A DNA stretch of 64,000 nt from CBDBEU01 sp965204565 (lineage in GTDB: Bacteria; Pseudomonadota; Alphaproteobacteria; Rhizobiales; TMED25): positions 1,860,001-1,924,000 of the forward strand of contig CBDBEU010000005.1 of the NCBI GenBank assembly GCA_965204565.1, in the 5' to 3' direction. Below, piece after piece: positions 30,260 to 40,418 of this stretch (positions are counted from its first letter, which is position 1; the number at the start of each line of letters is the position of its first letter). The notes under the pieces are model-generated. The model saw nothing but the letters and a program-made list of their open reading frames with translations. It was not told the DNA's origin and made no database searches. The translations under genes were made by a program, and so were the position numbers.

Positions 30260-30365
30260 CTAGAGCGCAATCCATTCTGATTGATTCAGATCTGCGCTCT
30301 ATCTATCTTTTTTAGCCGCATAATCTGATCGATCCTCGCTTCACTCCGGTCGGATTACGCTCTAG
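30260..30365. repeat. Palindromic intergenic element
   Basis: CTAGAGCGCAATCC (30260-30273) pairs with GGATTACGCTCTAG (30352-30365), 13 of 14 bases. A shorter inner hairpin is formed by AGAGCGCA (30262-30269) and TGCGCTCT (30293-30300). TCTTTTTTAG follows the inner stem. It lies between the convergent ccmA-like gene and prfB, whose stop codon is inside the right arm, so it may serve as terminator; its form also resembles dispersed palindromic repeats of rhizobia. Confidence 0.6.
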
Positions 30366-31490
30366 TCGGCTTCGGCCTCACCCTTCTCGCCCGCACCGAT
30401 GCGATCGGCCAGTGAGGCTTCCATGAACTGGTCAAGCTCGCCGTCAAGCACGGCGTCGGAATTGAAGCTTTCGATGCCGGTGCGCAGGTCCTTGACCATC
30501 TGATAGGGATGCAGCACATACGAGCGGATCTGGTGCCCCCAGCCGATATCGGTCTTTTCCGATTCTATCACCTGTGCTTCTTTCTCACGGCGCTTCAGTT
30601 CGGCATCATAGATGCGCGCGCGCAGCATGTTCCAGGCGGTGGCGCGGTTCTTGTGCTGTGAGCGCTCATTCTGGCACTGCACGACTATGCCGGTGGGAAT
30701 ATGGGTGATCCTGACGGCGCTGTCGGTGGTGTTGACGTGCTGGCCGCCGGCACCGCTGGCGCGGTAGGTGTCGATGCGAACGTCGCTTTCCGACACATCG
30801 ATATCGATCGAATCATCGACCACCGGATAAACCCATACCGAGGCGAAGCTGGTATGCCGGCGCGAGCTTGAATCATATGGCGAGATGCGCACCAGACGGT
30901 GGACGCCGGATTCGCTCTTGAGCCAGCCATAGGCATTGGTGCCGGTTACCAGGAGGGTGGCGCTCTTGAGCCCTGCCTCTTCGCCGGGGCTGGCGCCGAT
31001 CAGTTCGGTCTTGTAGCCCTTGGCCTCGGCCCAGCGCATATACATGCGCAAAAGCATCTCGGTCCAATCCTGGCTTTCGGTACCGCCGGCGCCGGCATGG
31101 ACCTCCAGATAGGTGTCATTGGCGTCGGCCTCGCCCGACAGCAGCGCTTCGATCTGGAAGCGCGCGGCGGTGCGCTGCAAGGCCCCCAGCGCCGTCTCGG
31201 CCTCGTTGATGATGTCCTCGTCACCTTCGGCCTCGGCCATTTCGATAAGCTCGACATTGTCGGCCAAGGACTGCTCCAGCTCGCGAAAGCTGGTGATCGA
31301 ATTTTCCAGATGCTGGCGCTCGCGCATCAGCGCCTGGGCGCGCGCGGGATCGTTCCACAGCGCGGGGTCTTCGGCGATCCGGTTCAGTTCATCCAGCCTT
31401 GCGGAAGAGGCATCCCAGTCAAAGATGCCTCCTCAGCAGCGCCAGCGACTGCTTGATGTTGTCGACATAGGAGAGTGTCTGCGCCCTCAT
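30362..31490 (-). CDS. prfB: Peptide chain release factor 2, with programmed +1 frameshift
   Basis: The zero frame begins at ATG 31490 (MRAQTLSYVDNIKQSLALLR) and stops at TGA 31421-31419 after 23 codons. A shift of +1 at CTT-TGA-C gives a 375-residue RF2. The body has SGAGGQHVNTTDSAVRITH with the catalytic GGQ, preceded by the stop-reading SPYDSS region. RF2 reads UGA and UAA, and low RF2 favours the shift, giving autoregulation. The stop is TAG. It is followed upstream by mrcA in the same direction. Confidence 0.95.
31419..31433 (-). promoter_or_regulatory. prfB: prfB recoding site
   Basis: On the coding strand: AGGAGG (31433-31428), then CAT, CTT, TGA, C. The internal Shine-Dalgarno-like AGGAGG lies three bases before the CTT slippery codon, the same spacing as in the known prfB frameshift site, and the in-frame TGA is followed by C, the weakest context for RF2 termination. 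Confidence 0.93.
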
Positions 31491-31577
31491 TGGAGCCCCA
31501 TATTGGCGTGTTGAACCTGATCGCGCGACAACAAGCGCCGGTGAGCCGTGCGCAAGTCACACGGGCCCACAGGCGTT

Positions 31578-34082
31578 TCAGTAGAGACCGCCCGTACCGG
31601 TCGTCAAGGTCTCGATACTCAACTCGGCGGGATTGACGCCACCGCCGAGCGCGGGCCCCGGCAAGCCTAATCCCGGACCGACCACGACTGCCGGGCCACC
31701 GCCGATCACATCCATCGGATTGTCGGGCGGCAGGGCTCCGGGCTTGAAAGCCTCGACGATCACATCTTCATTGCCGGGCAGCGCTAGAACGCCGGTCTTG
31801 GCGTTGATGCGCACCAGATTGACGCCGGAGGGAACGCGAAACGGGATTGCCGGCGTGTTGGCAAGCGCGGTCTTGAGGAATTCGGTGACAATCGGAGCTG
31901 CAACGCCGCCGCCGGTGGCCCCTCGCCCCATCGGGCGCGGCGTGTCATATCCGACATACACGCCGATCGCGAGATCAGGCGCATAGCCGATGAACCAGGC
32001 GTCACGCTCCTCATTGGTGGTGCCGGTCTTGCCGGCAACCGGCTTTCCGACATCTCTCAGCACGGTTGCGGTGCCGCGCTGCACCACCCCTTCCATCATC
32101 GAGGTGATCTGATAGGCGGTGATCGGATCGATCACGGTTTCGCGGTCGTCGGGCAGCACCGGTTCGGGTTGGCCAGCCCATCTTTCGGCGACACAGTCGA
32201 GGCATTGACGCTTGTCGTGGCGATAAACAGTCCCGCCAAAGCGGTCCTGCACCCGGTCGATCAGGGTCGGTACGATACGCTTGCCGCCATTGGCGAGCAT
32301 GGCATAGGCGTTGGTCAGGCGCATCAGCGAGGTCTCACCGGCCCCCAGCGCCATGGAGAGCACCGGCGAGATCTGATCATAGATGGCAAAGCGGGTACCG
32401 TAGTCGCTGACCACCTCCATGCCCATGTCCTCGGCCAGCCGCACGGTCATGACATTGCGGGATTTCTCGATACCAAGACGCAAGGTGGACGGGCCGTAAA
32501 ATTTGCGTCCGTAGTTCTGTGGCCGCCATATGCCCTGATCGTTGCCCTGATCAATCGCGAACGGCGCATCCATGACCACCGAGGCGGGTGTGTAGCCATT
32601 GTCGAGCGCTGCGGCATAGACGAACGGCTTGAAGGCCGAGCCGGGTTGGCGAAGCGCCTGGTTGGCGCGGTTGAATTCGCTGCGGTCATAGCTGAAGCCA
32701 CCGACCATGGCATGGACGCGGCCGGTATGCGGATCAAGCGCCATCAGCGCGCCTTCCACTTCCGGCGGCTGCATCAATTGCCACACGGTGCCGTCGCGCG
32801 AGGGTGAGACATAAACCACATCGCCAATGGCAACGACCTGTTGGGCGCTGCTGATTTCCGGGCCCAAAGTGCCGTCCGCCTGGGCCGGGCGCGCCCATTT
32901 CATCTCATCGAACGGCACCTCGACGGTATAACGCTCCGCTTCGATTTCCCTGGCCGAGGTCTTACGCGGCCGCAGACCGGCAATGATGCGCCCCTTCTCG
33001 ACCGTCAGCACGACCGCCAGCCGCCAGGGATCGACGTCCGACAGTGCCTCGATTTCGGCAAGCGCAATGCCCCAGTCGACCGATGGGTCGATGCGCGCAA
33101 CCGGTCCACGCCAGCCACGATCGCGGTCGAATGCCACCAGGCCGTCCACCAGCGCCTGCTTGGCGGTGCGCTGCATCTGCGGATCAAGGGTGGTGCGGAT
33201 CGACAGCCCGCCGCCATACAGCTTATCCTCGCCGAATATCGCCAGTGCTTCGCGGCGCACTTCCTCAGCGAAATATTCGGCGGCGAAGATCTGGGCACCG
33301 AATGGGCGGGGGGAGACCTCCAGCGGCTCAGCCTGGGCCTCAGCCGCTTCCTGGGGCCCGAGAAAGCCGTTTTCGACAATGCGGTCGATCACCCAGTTGC
33401 GCCGCTCCACGGCACGATCGTGATGGCGGAAGGGATGGTAATTGTTGGGCGCCTTGGGCAATGCCGCGAGATAGGCGATTTCAGCCAGCGACAAATCACG
33501 CAACGGCTTGCCGTAATAATTGAGCGCGGCGGCGGCAACGCCGTATGAGCCAAGCCCGAGATAGATCTCATTGAGATAGAGCTCGAGAATCTGGTCCTTC
33601 GAGAAGGCTTTCTCGATCTTGCGCGCCAGCAACAGCTCCTTGAGCTTGCGGGTCATGGTCTGTTCGCTCGACAGCAAAAAGTTCTTTGCCACCTGCTGAG
33701 TGATGGTCGAGGCGCCGACCAAGCGGCCGCTGCCGCCGAGCTGGTTCTGGATATTGACGACAATGGCTCTGGCAATACCTTGAAAATCGATGCCGCCGTG
33801 CTCGTAAAAGTTCTTGTCCTCAGCCGCCAGGAATGCGGTCACAACATTGTGGGGAATGGTGCTGATCGGAACGAACAGCCGCCGTTCTCTGGCAAATTCA
33901 GCCAGCAGCGTGCCGTCGCCCGCATGCATGCGGGTCATCACCGGCGGCTCGTAGCGCGCCAGCGCTTCATAATCGGGCAGATCCCGGGACGCAAACCAGA
34001 TCACATAGGCCGCAACCGCACCTGCGGCGATAAAGGCGAACATTCCTGCCGTGAACAAAAAACTGAGCAGCCGCCAGAACAT
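31578..34082 (-). CDS. mrcA: Penicillin-binding protein 1A
   Basis: 834 residues. N-terminal membrane anchor (LLSFLFTAGMFAFIAAGAV), then the glycosyltransferase 51 domain with AAEDKNFYEHGGIDFQGI and NEIYLGLGSYGVAAAA, an OB-like insert, and the transpeptidase domain with catalytic SxxK in RQPGSAFKPFVY, the SRN triad in EKSRNVMT, and KTGTT. It makes and cross-links peptidoglycan. A TTG one codon before ATG 34082 is not needed. It is followed upstream by the amidase gene, a common pairing in alphaproteobacteria. Confidence 0.95.
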   Translation of the reverse strand: MFWRLLSFLFTAGMFAFIAAGAVAAYVIWFASRDLPDYEALARYEPPVMTRMHAGDGTLLAEFARERRLFVPISTIPHNVVTAFLAAEDKNFYEHGGIDFQGIARAIVVNIQNQLGGSGRLVGASTITQQVAKNFLLSSEQTMTRKLKELLLARKIEKAFSKDQILELYLNEIYLGLGSYGVAAAALNYYGKPLRDLSLAEIAYLAALPKAPNNYHPFRHHDRAVERRNWVIDRIVENGFLGPQEAAEAQAEPLEVSPRPFGAQIFAAEYFAEEVRREALAIFGEDKLYGGGLSIRTTLDPQMQRTAKQALVDGLVAFDRDRGWRGPVARIDPSVDWGIALAEIEALSDVDPWRLAVVLTVEKGRIIAGLRPRKTSAREIEAERYTVEVPFDEMKWARPAQADGTLGPEISSAQQVVAIGDVVYVSPSRDGTVWQLMQPPEVEGALMALDPHTGRVHAMVGGFSYDRSEFNRANQALRQPGSAFKPFVYAAALDNGYTPASVVMDAPFAIDQGNDQGIWRPQNYGRKFYGPSTLRLGIEKSRNVMTVRLAEDMGMEVVSDYGTRFAIYDQISPVLSMALGAGETSLMRLTNAYAMLANGGKRIVPTLIDRVQDRFGGTVYRHDKRQCLDCVAERWAGQPEPVLPDDRETVIDPITAYQITSMMEGVVQRGTATVLRDVGKPVAGKTGTTNEERDAWFIGYAPDLAIGVYVGYDTPRPMGRGATGGGVAAPIVTEFLKTALANTPAIPFRVPSGVNLVRINAKTGVLALPGNEDVIVEAFKPGALPPDNPMDVIGGGPAVVVGPGLGLPGPALGGGVNPAELSIETLTTGTGGLY

Positions 34083-34244
34083 CAAGGCCCCCTGAGCTTA
34101 ACTGACGCCACAAATGCCATTCACCAATCGCCTGTCAAGTTGGATGTAAGCCGGTTATGGGCCGGATGTAACCGGTCTGTCGATTTTTGAATGCGCGGCA
34201 CGGCCCCATCGCCGATCACCGGCGGCGCGCCGCCACACCAGCCG

Positions 34245-35474
34245 TCACTGATTTTCGGCCACGCGCGGCGCGAAGAATTGCAACACCGCACCCAGCACCG
34301 AAGACGTTGCCTTGGTGCGCCATTTGCTCGATTTCAGCGCATTCTCGTCCTGCTGGTTCGACAGATAGCCAAGCTCGAGCAGCACCGAGGGCACATCCGC
34401 CGATTTGAGCACCACGAAACTGGCGGAACGATGAGGATTGCGGTTGAGTTTCACATTGGAGCGCATCTTGTTCACCAAAATCTTGGCAAAATCGATTGAC
34501 CGTTTCTTGGTGTTGCGGCGCGCCAGATCGATCAGAATGTCACTGACCTCGTCGGAGATATCCTCAAGCTGGATACCGGCAATCAGGTCGGCCCGGTTTT
34601 CCTGCGCCGCCAGCGCCGCGGCTTCCTCGTCCGAGGCCTTTTCTGAGACCGTATAGACGGTGGCGCCTCTGATGCCGGACATGCGGATTGAATCCGCGTG
34701 CACCGACACGAACAGGTCTGCCCGGGACTCGCGCGCAATCTGGCGGCGGCGATCGAGGCGCACGAACACGTCGGTGGAGCGGGTCAGCACGACCTTGAAC
34801 TGGCCGGTGGCGCGCAGTTTCTTGGCCAGATCCTTGGCAAACTCCAGAACCAGATGTTTCTCCTTGGCACCCGAACGGCTGCCCGCCCCAGGATCGACAC
34901 CGCCATGGCCGGGATCGATGACAATCACCGGCTTGGGATTACGCTGCCGCTGGGCTTGCGGGACAATGGTTTCACGGACGGTCGGAGGCGGCGCGCCAAT
35001 CTGCTGGGAGATACCGTTCATGGCAAAATTGCGCAGGAAAACCTCCCGCGAGATCGGCGTCAGCTCGACCACAAGCAGCGCCGGGCGGCCTACCGAGGGT
35101 TTGTGGATCACCGGCTCGGCAATGGAAATGGGACCGGTGGTATCGATCACGATGCGAGACTTGCCAGGGGAAAACAATCCGAAGCGGAAGGCCGAAATCA
35201 GCCCGCTGGCGCTGCCGGTCGCATCGGTGGCGATCTCAAACTCGGTCTCGGGCAGGTCGACAATCACGCGATAGGGGTCGGCCAGCGCAAAAACGCTGAA
35301 CGCCAGATCGCGATCGAGGCTGAGTTCAAATCGTGTGACGCCGTCTTCGGTGATGATCGCCACGTCATCGGCCACGGCCTTTGGCTGCGCCCCGGCCGGC
35401 CAGGCCAATGAAGCGGCAAGTACCAGCCCCGTCACCGCGGCGGTGAAAAATCGCGCCACGTGGAATGGCCGCAT
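34245..35474 (-). CDS. amiC: N-acetylmuramoyl-L-alanine amidase (AmiC type)
   Basis: 409 residues with ATG 35474, which begins a signal peptide (RFFTAAVTGLVLAASLAWPAGAQ). An AMIN domain lies at about 40-140, and an Amidase_3 catalytic domain at about 180-400 with zinc ligands in VIDPGHGGVDPGAGS, the glutamate following KHLVLEF, and FVSVHADSI, plus the catalytic LELGYLSNQQDE. It cuts the stem peptide from MurNAc during cell division. Confidence 0.92.
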   Translation of the reverse strand: MRPFHVARFFTAAVTGLVLAASLAWPAGAQPKAVADDVAIITEDGVTRFELSLDRDLAFSVFALADPYRVIVDLPETEFEIATDATGSASGLISAFRFGLFSPGKSRIVIDTTGPISIAEPVIHKPSVGRPALLVVELTPISREVFLRNFAMNGISQQIGAPPPTVRETIVPQAQRQRNPKPVIVIDPGHGGVDPGAGSRSGAKEKHLVLEFAKDLAKKLRATGQFKVVLTRSTDVFVRLDRRRQIARESRADLFVSVHADSIRMSGIRGATVYTVSEKASDEEAAALAAQENRADLIAGIQLEDISDEVSDILIDLARRNTKKRSIDFAKILVNKMRSNVKLNRNPHRSASFVVLKSADVPSVLLELGYLSNQQDENALKSSKWRTKATSSVLGAVLQFFAPRVAENQ

Positions 35475-35531
35475 CACTCCCCCTACACTCCCCTGATCGC
35501 AAGCATGTTTTATTAAGTTGAATGGCTTCAA

Positions 35532-36154
35532 GATAGACAGACCCCGTTAACCATTGTTTTCCGCAAATGCGGCATTTGGCGGGCAAGCCTTGCATAAGTG
35601 ATGGAAAGGCTTGGAAAATGCACCCCAATCGCCTTATTGCTTGAGGTGGCTTTTTGCAAGCTGCACGCGAATATATGAACGTGACAGCAGATTGTTATCG
35701 CAGCAATGCCGTTCGGTTTGCTAAGATGGTATCGAACATAGTGAACGGCACGATGTGCCGATATCGTGCTAAAATGGCGATTCGCCGGATTGCCGTATGT
35801 GAGTGCAAGCGTAGTCACAATCGCTTCGTGCGGCACAAATGACGGACAATTGTCACTTTGAAAGTGGCCCAAATTCCTTGCGGCCGGGAAGGCTCGCAAG
35901 ATCATGGTCGCAGTCTGGATGTCGATCTGGATGCGAATATCAAGAGGCCGAAATCATGAGTCGTGCCAGAGTTGACTTTTCAAAGTCCAATTCTGCCGTA
36001 ACACGACCGGCCGCCGCGTTGGGCATTTCACGCCGGGCGGCCAAATGCATATCGGCCTATCAACCTAAGAAATCGCAATTGTCGGAACTCTGGCTGAACG
36101 GCACTGACTTTTCGGTTCCGACGCCGGGAATAGCCAATGCGATGAGGACGCTTA
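35532..36154. promoter_or_regulatory. Long divergent intergenic region, rne leader
   Basis: About 620 bases between amiC (minus) and rne (plus) hold no gene I trust; small frames have no family features. Composition is more AT-rich than around it (for example 35640-35800). Bacterial RNase E genes often have long 5' leaders through which the enzyme controls its own mRNA, and this region is a plausible case. No hairpin was scored by computation. Confidence 0.4.
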
Positions 36155-38935
36155 ATGGCCAACAAAATGCTTATCGACGCGACACACGCGGAAGAAACGC
36201 GTGTCGTCGTGTGCAAGGGACAACGAGTCGAAGAATTTGATCTAGAATCACAGGAAAGACGCCAACTCCGCGGAAATATCTATCTTGCAAAGGTAACCCG
36301 GGTTGAACCGTCGCTGCAGGCGGCGTTTGTAGACTATGGAGGCAACCGGCATGGATTTCTCGCTTTCAGCGAAATCCATCCGGACTACCACCAAATTCCG
36401 GTCTCCGACCGGCAGGAACTCCTGAAGGAGGCTGCCAACTCTGAAGCTCTGGCAAACGAGTCGGAGGCAGGCGATGAGGCTGAAGATGCCTCTGAACCAG
36501 CCGATCAACAGGCAGGGTCCGATAGCGCCGCGCCGGATGATGGCGAGGCACTTTCGGCTACATCCGACAGCGCCGATGACGCCTTGGCCGGCGATGACAC
36601 CTCAGACGAGGCCGGCACCGATGAGGCTGAAAGCGCTTCTGCCAGCGATGAGACCGACGAGAGCGAAGGTGAGGCCGTAGAGGCGGAGGCGTTGGCAGAT
36701 TCGGCAGCCAAGACCGGCGAGGAAACAGGCGGTGAAGAGGCGGGCGACAAACCGGCCAAGAGCGCTTCGGGCCGCCGGCCGAGACGGCGCCGGCGCAGCG
36801 CCGCAGCCGATACCGCGGTATTGCGGGAAAACGCGCCTGAAAACGGTGACGAGGTCGAAAGCGTCGGCGCCGAGGACGCGCTCGAAGAATTGCCGGACCG
36901 GCAGGTCTCGCGGCGGCGGCAGTACAAGATCCAGGAAGTGATCCGGCGGCGGCAGATTCTGCTGGTGCAGGTGGTGAAGGAAGAGCGCGGCTCCAAGGGT
37001 GCGGCACTGACCACCTATCTGTCGCTTGCGGGCCGTTATTGCGTGCTGATGCCCAACACCGCGCGCGGCGGCGGCATCTCGCGCAAGATCACCAACCTGT
37101 CCGACCGGCAGCGTCTGAAGACGATCGCCGGCGATCTGAAAGTGGCCGAGGGCACCGGCGTGATCGTGCGCACAGCGGGCGCCAATCGCACCAAGGCCGA
37201 AATCAAGCGCGATTTCGAGTATCTGCAGCGCCTGTGGGTATCGATCCGCGATCTGACGCTGAAATCGACCGCACCCTCTCTGATCTATGAGGAAGGCAGC
37301 CTGATCAAGCGCTCGATCCGCGATCTCTACAACAAGGATATCGAAGAAGTTGTGGTCGAGGGTGACGAGGGCTACCGCGAGGCCAAGGCGTTCATGCGCA
37401 TGCTGATGCCGAGCCATGCGCGCCACGTCAAACAATACAAGGAAGGTGAATCTCTGTTCGTGCGCCACCGCATTGAAAGCCAGTTCGACGAGATGTTCTC
37501 GCCGGCGGTGACGCTCAAATCAGGCGGCTATCTGGTCATCGACCAGACCGAGGCTCTGGTTGCGATCGATGTCAATTCCGGCAAGTCGACGCGCGAGCAC
37601 AATGTGGAGGACACCGCTTTTCAGACCAATCTGGAGGCGGCGGCGGAAGTCGCGCGCCAGCTCAGATTGCGCGACCTTGCCGGACTGGTGGTGGTCGACT
37701 TCATCGACATGGAGGAGCGGCGCAACAACCTCGCGGTGGAACGCAAGATCAAGGAATGCCTGAAAACCGACCGGGCGCGAATCCAGGTTGGACGGATCAG
37801 TCATTTCGGCCTTCTGGAAATGTCGCGCCAGCGCATCAGGGCCAGCGTGATCGAAGGCACGATGGAAGTGTGCAGTGACTGCCAGGGCGCAGGCCGGGTG
37901 CGCTCAGTCGGCTCAACCGCGCTGCAGATCGTGCGCTCGCTGGAGGAAATGGCATCCAGCGGAAAACGCCACAATCTGAATGTTACATCGCGCTCCGACA
38001 TTGCGCTCTACATGCTCAATCGCAAGCGCACCCATATTAACGAAATCGAAGCGCGCTACGGAATCGAAATCTCGATTGCGATCGATGAAACGCTGCATGG
38101 CTCCAAATACACCATAGAGCGCGGCACCTTGGTCGATGATTCGGTGCCGATGCTAGCCGATACCACGGTCCAGGTGGACACTGCATTCAGTGGCAAGGAA
38201 GACGGCGCGGACGAGGCAGCGGCGCAAGCCGAGGGCGATAGCGAGGCTGAAGCGCCTCCACGCAAGCGGCGCAGACGCCGCGGCCGCAAACGCTCGGAGG
38301 AGGCTGGCCAGAGCGAGGCAGCGCCACAGGATGACAAAGCCGCGGAAATCGCCTCATCGGAAGACGAAGACAGTGCTCAAGCCGCCGAGGGAGATGGCGA
38401 GGCACCGCGCCCCAAATCGCGGCGCCGGCGTGGCCGCCGCGGTGGCCGGCGCCAAAGGCGCGGTGGCGAAAGCACCGAAGATGGCGCAAGCCCGCAGAGC
38501 GAAGGGGCGGATGCAGCAATTACGGCCAGTGACAGCGCCGATGCCGCCGCTTCAGCCGACAGCGATGCTCCCGCCGAGGCTGAAACCGAACAGGCCGAGG
38601 CTCCAAAAAAACCCCGCGCACGCAGGGCCGACGCCAAATCACTGCGCCCGGCAATCGCCTGGCCGTGGCAACAGCGCGCCGCGCCGCAAGCCCAAGGTGA
38701 TGACGCACCGGCAGGAGCTACCGCGTCCAGCAATGGAAACGGGCAAGGCAGCGTGGAGCCGGCCTTGGCCGGCACCGGGGTTGAAGATCTGGGAGCCTCA
38801 CAAACAATTCACAGCGAAGCTCCGGCCGGTCCCGCAGAGGCAACAACTGCCGCGGAAGCAAGCGAGGACAGCTCAGCTGAATCCAAGCCGCAACGGCGTG
38901 GATGGTGGCAAAGACGCAGTTCGGCAGAGGGCTGA
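36155..38935 (+). CDS. rne: Ribonuclease E
   Basis: 926 residues. An S1 domain starts at residue 35 (RGNIYLAKVTRVEPSLQAAF), split by a long acidic low-complexity insert (about residues 90-250) typical of alphaproteobacteria. The catalytic region has VAIDVNSGKSTREHN with the magnesium-binding aspartate, GLVVVDFIDMEERRN, and the zinc-link CSDCQGAGR. The C-terminal 270 residues are disordered, with arginine-rich blocks (RKRRRRRGRKR, RRRRGRRGGRRQRRG) for RNA and degradosome binding. Confidence 0.95.
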   Translation: MANKMLIDATHAEETRVVVCKGQRVEEFDLESQERRQLRGNIYLAKVTRVEPSLQAAFVDYGGNRHGFLAFSEIHPDYHQIPVSDRQELLKEAANSEALANESEAGDEAEDASEPADQQAGSDSAAPDDGEALSATSDSADDALAGDDTSDEAGTDEAESASASDETDESEGEAVEAEALADSAAKTGEETGGEEAGDKPAKSASGRRPRRRRRSAAADTAVLRENAPENGDEVESVGAEDALEELPDRQVSRRRQYKIQEVIRRRQILLVQVVKEERGSKGAALTTYLSLAGRYCVLMPNTARGGGISRKITNLSDRQRLKTIAGDLKVAEGTGVIVRTAGANRTKAEIKRDFEYLQRLWVSIRDLTLKSTAPSLIYEEGSLIKRSIRDLYNKDIEEVVVEGDEGYREAKAFMRMLMPSHARHVKQYKEGESLFVRHRIESQFDEMFSPAVTLKSGGYLVIDQTEALVAIDVNSGKSTREHNVEDTAFQTNLEAAAEVARQLRLRDLAGLVVVDFIDMEERRNNLAVERKIKECLKTDRARIQVGRISHFGLLEMSRQRIRASVIEGTMEVCSDCQGAGRVRSVGSTALQIVRSLEEMASSGKRHNLNVTSRSDIALYMLNRKRTHINEIEARYGIEISIAIDETLHGSKYTIERGTLVDDSVPMLADTTVQVDTAFSGKEDGADEAAAQAEGDSEAEAPPRKRRRRRGRKRSEEAGQSEAAPQDDKAAEIASSEDEDSAQAAEGDGEAPRPKSRRRRGRRGGRRQRRGGESTEDGASPQSEGADAAITASDSADAAASADSDAPAEAETEQAEAPKKPRARRADAKSLRPAIAWPWQQRAAPQAQGDDAPAGATASSNGNGQGSVEPALAGTGVEDLGASQTIHSEAPAGPAEATTAAEASEDSSAESKPQRRGWWQRRSSAEG

Positions 38936-38972
38936 CGGGATCTTTGGGCTGTCAGCCTGTCACGCTCCCAGA

Positions 38973-40083
38973 CTATTTGCCAAGCCAGCTTTCAATCCGG
39001 CCTGCCGCCTTTTCGACCACCTTGGGCGCGCTTGCATAGGAAAATCGCAGATAGGCATTGCTGTTCTCGGGGTCGAAATCCACGCCTGGCGTGGCCGCGA
39101 CCCCGGTCTCGTCCAGCAGCCGTTCGGCGAAATCGGCGCTGTCATTGGAAAACCGGCTGATATCGGCATAGAGATAAAAAGCGCCATCGGCAGGAGCGTG
39201 GCGGTCAAGTCCGGCGCGCGCCAGCGCCGCTGACAGGACCTGCCGGTTGCGCGCATAGGTCTCACGCAGGGCATCGAACGCCGCCTCGGCGGCGAGATGA
39301 ACAAATTCTGCGCCAGGCGTTCGATGGTGCACACCAGATCGGGCGGCACCACCATCCAGCCGATGCGCCATCCGGTCATGCAGTAATATTTCGAGAATGA
39401 ATTGATGACGACGGCATTCGGGCTCGTCTGGAGCGCACTGGCGGTCTCCATCTCATAGGTAAGACCGTGATAGATCTCATCTGAAATGAAGGCGATGCCG
39501 CGCTCATCGCACAGCTTCACCAGATCGCCGAGCGCTGAGGGCGACAGCATGGTGCCGGTGGGATTGGCCGGACTGGCCACCAAAAGCCCCTGACACCCCT
39601 CGCCCATGTGTCCCGCCGTGACTTGCTCAGGTGTGATCTGCCAGCGCGTGGCAGGTCCGGCAGACAGCGCCAGCGCTACCAGATCAAGGGATTTCAGAAT
39701 ATTGCGATAGGCGGGATACCCGGCTCGGCCACGCCGACACGGGCGCCGGCATCGAACAGCGCCAGAAAAGCCAGGTTGAAACCGGCCGAAGATCCGGTGG
39801 TGACAACGACACGGGCGGGATCAAGCTCCACGCCATAGCTCTGGCCATAGTGCCGCGCAATACGCTGGCGCAAGCTCATGCGCCCGAGCGCCTCGGTATA
39901 GCCAAGCTTGCCGCTATCAAGCGCGGCGCGCGCGGCAGCCAGCACGCATTGGGGCGCGGTCGAGCCGGGCTCGCCAACTTCAAGATGAAGAACAGACTTG
40001 CCGGCAGCCTCCAACGCGTTGGCCCTGGCCAGCACGTCCATGGCAATGAAAGGTTGAATGTCGCTTCGCCGTGAGGTGGTCAT
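38973..40083 (-). pseudogene. Class I/II aminotransferase with two frameshifts
   Basis: Starts MTTSRRSDIQPFIAMDVLAR at 40083. Frame one ends shortly after VGVAEPG near 39722, where one missing base breaks the expected AEPGYPAYRNIL. Frame two continues with SPANPTGTMLS and the PLP lysine region NSFSKYYCMTGWRIGW, then shifts near 39305, and frame three finishes GAFYLYADIS...LRFSYASA to TAG 38973. All conserved blocks are there; only two single-base changes disrupt it. Sequence error is a real alternative. Confidence 0.8.
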
Positions 40084-40418
40084 TCTGGTTCCCTGTTTGC
40101 CGGCTTGCTCTGCCCCCGGCACTGACCCGGCCCCTGTATGCGGCACCCATACGCGCGGCACGGCCTTGAAAGTGGACTGGAGGCGCGCCGGCTCTGCGTT
40201 CAAGGGTTGAACCACCGCTTCGGGCACACGATACTAGTATGCTGATATCATACTCTGGTCGCAATTCCGACGTTCGGTGCGCTGATCGCGCATGTTCACC
40301 CTTGCGAGAGTTGCGTGCGGAGCGGATTGACCGGCAGAGGGACGCACCTAATGTGTTCAAAAATCGGCTGAAATGCCAGCAAATGGTGGATTCAACGCCG
40401 GTTGTGCGCCAAGGTTCG

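Noticed and set aside
35839..36240. 133-codon frame leading into rne
   Set aside because: No ribosome site that fits, overlaps the rne start in another frame, no family resemblance.
36602..37468. 288-codon minus-strand frame in rne
   Set aside because: Shadow of the acidic insert of RNase E; no recognisable domain.
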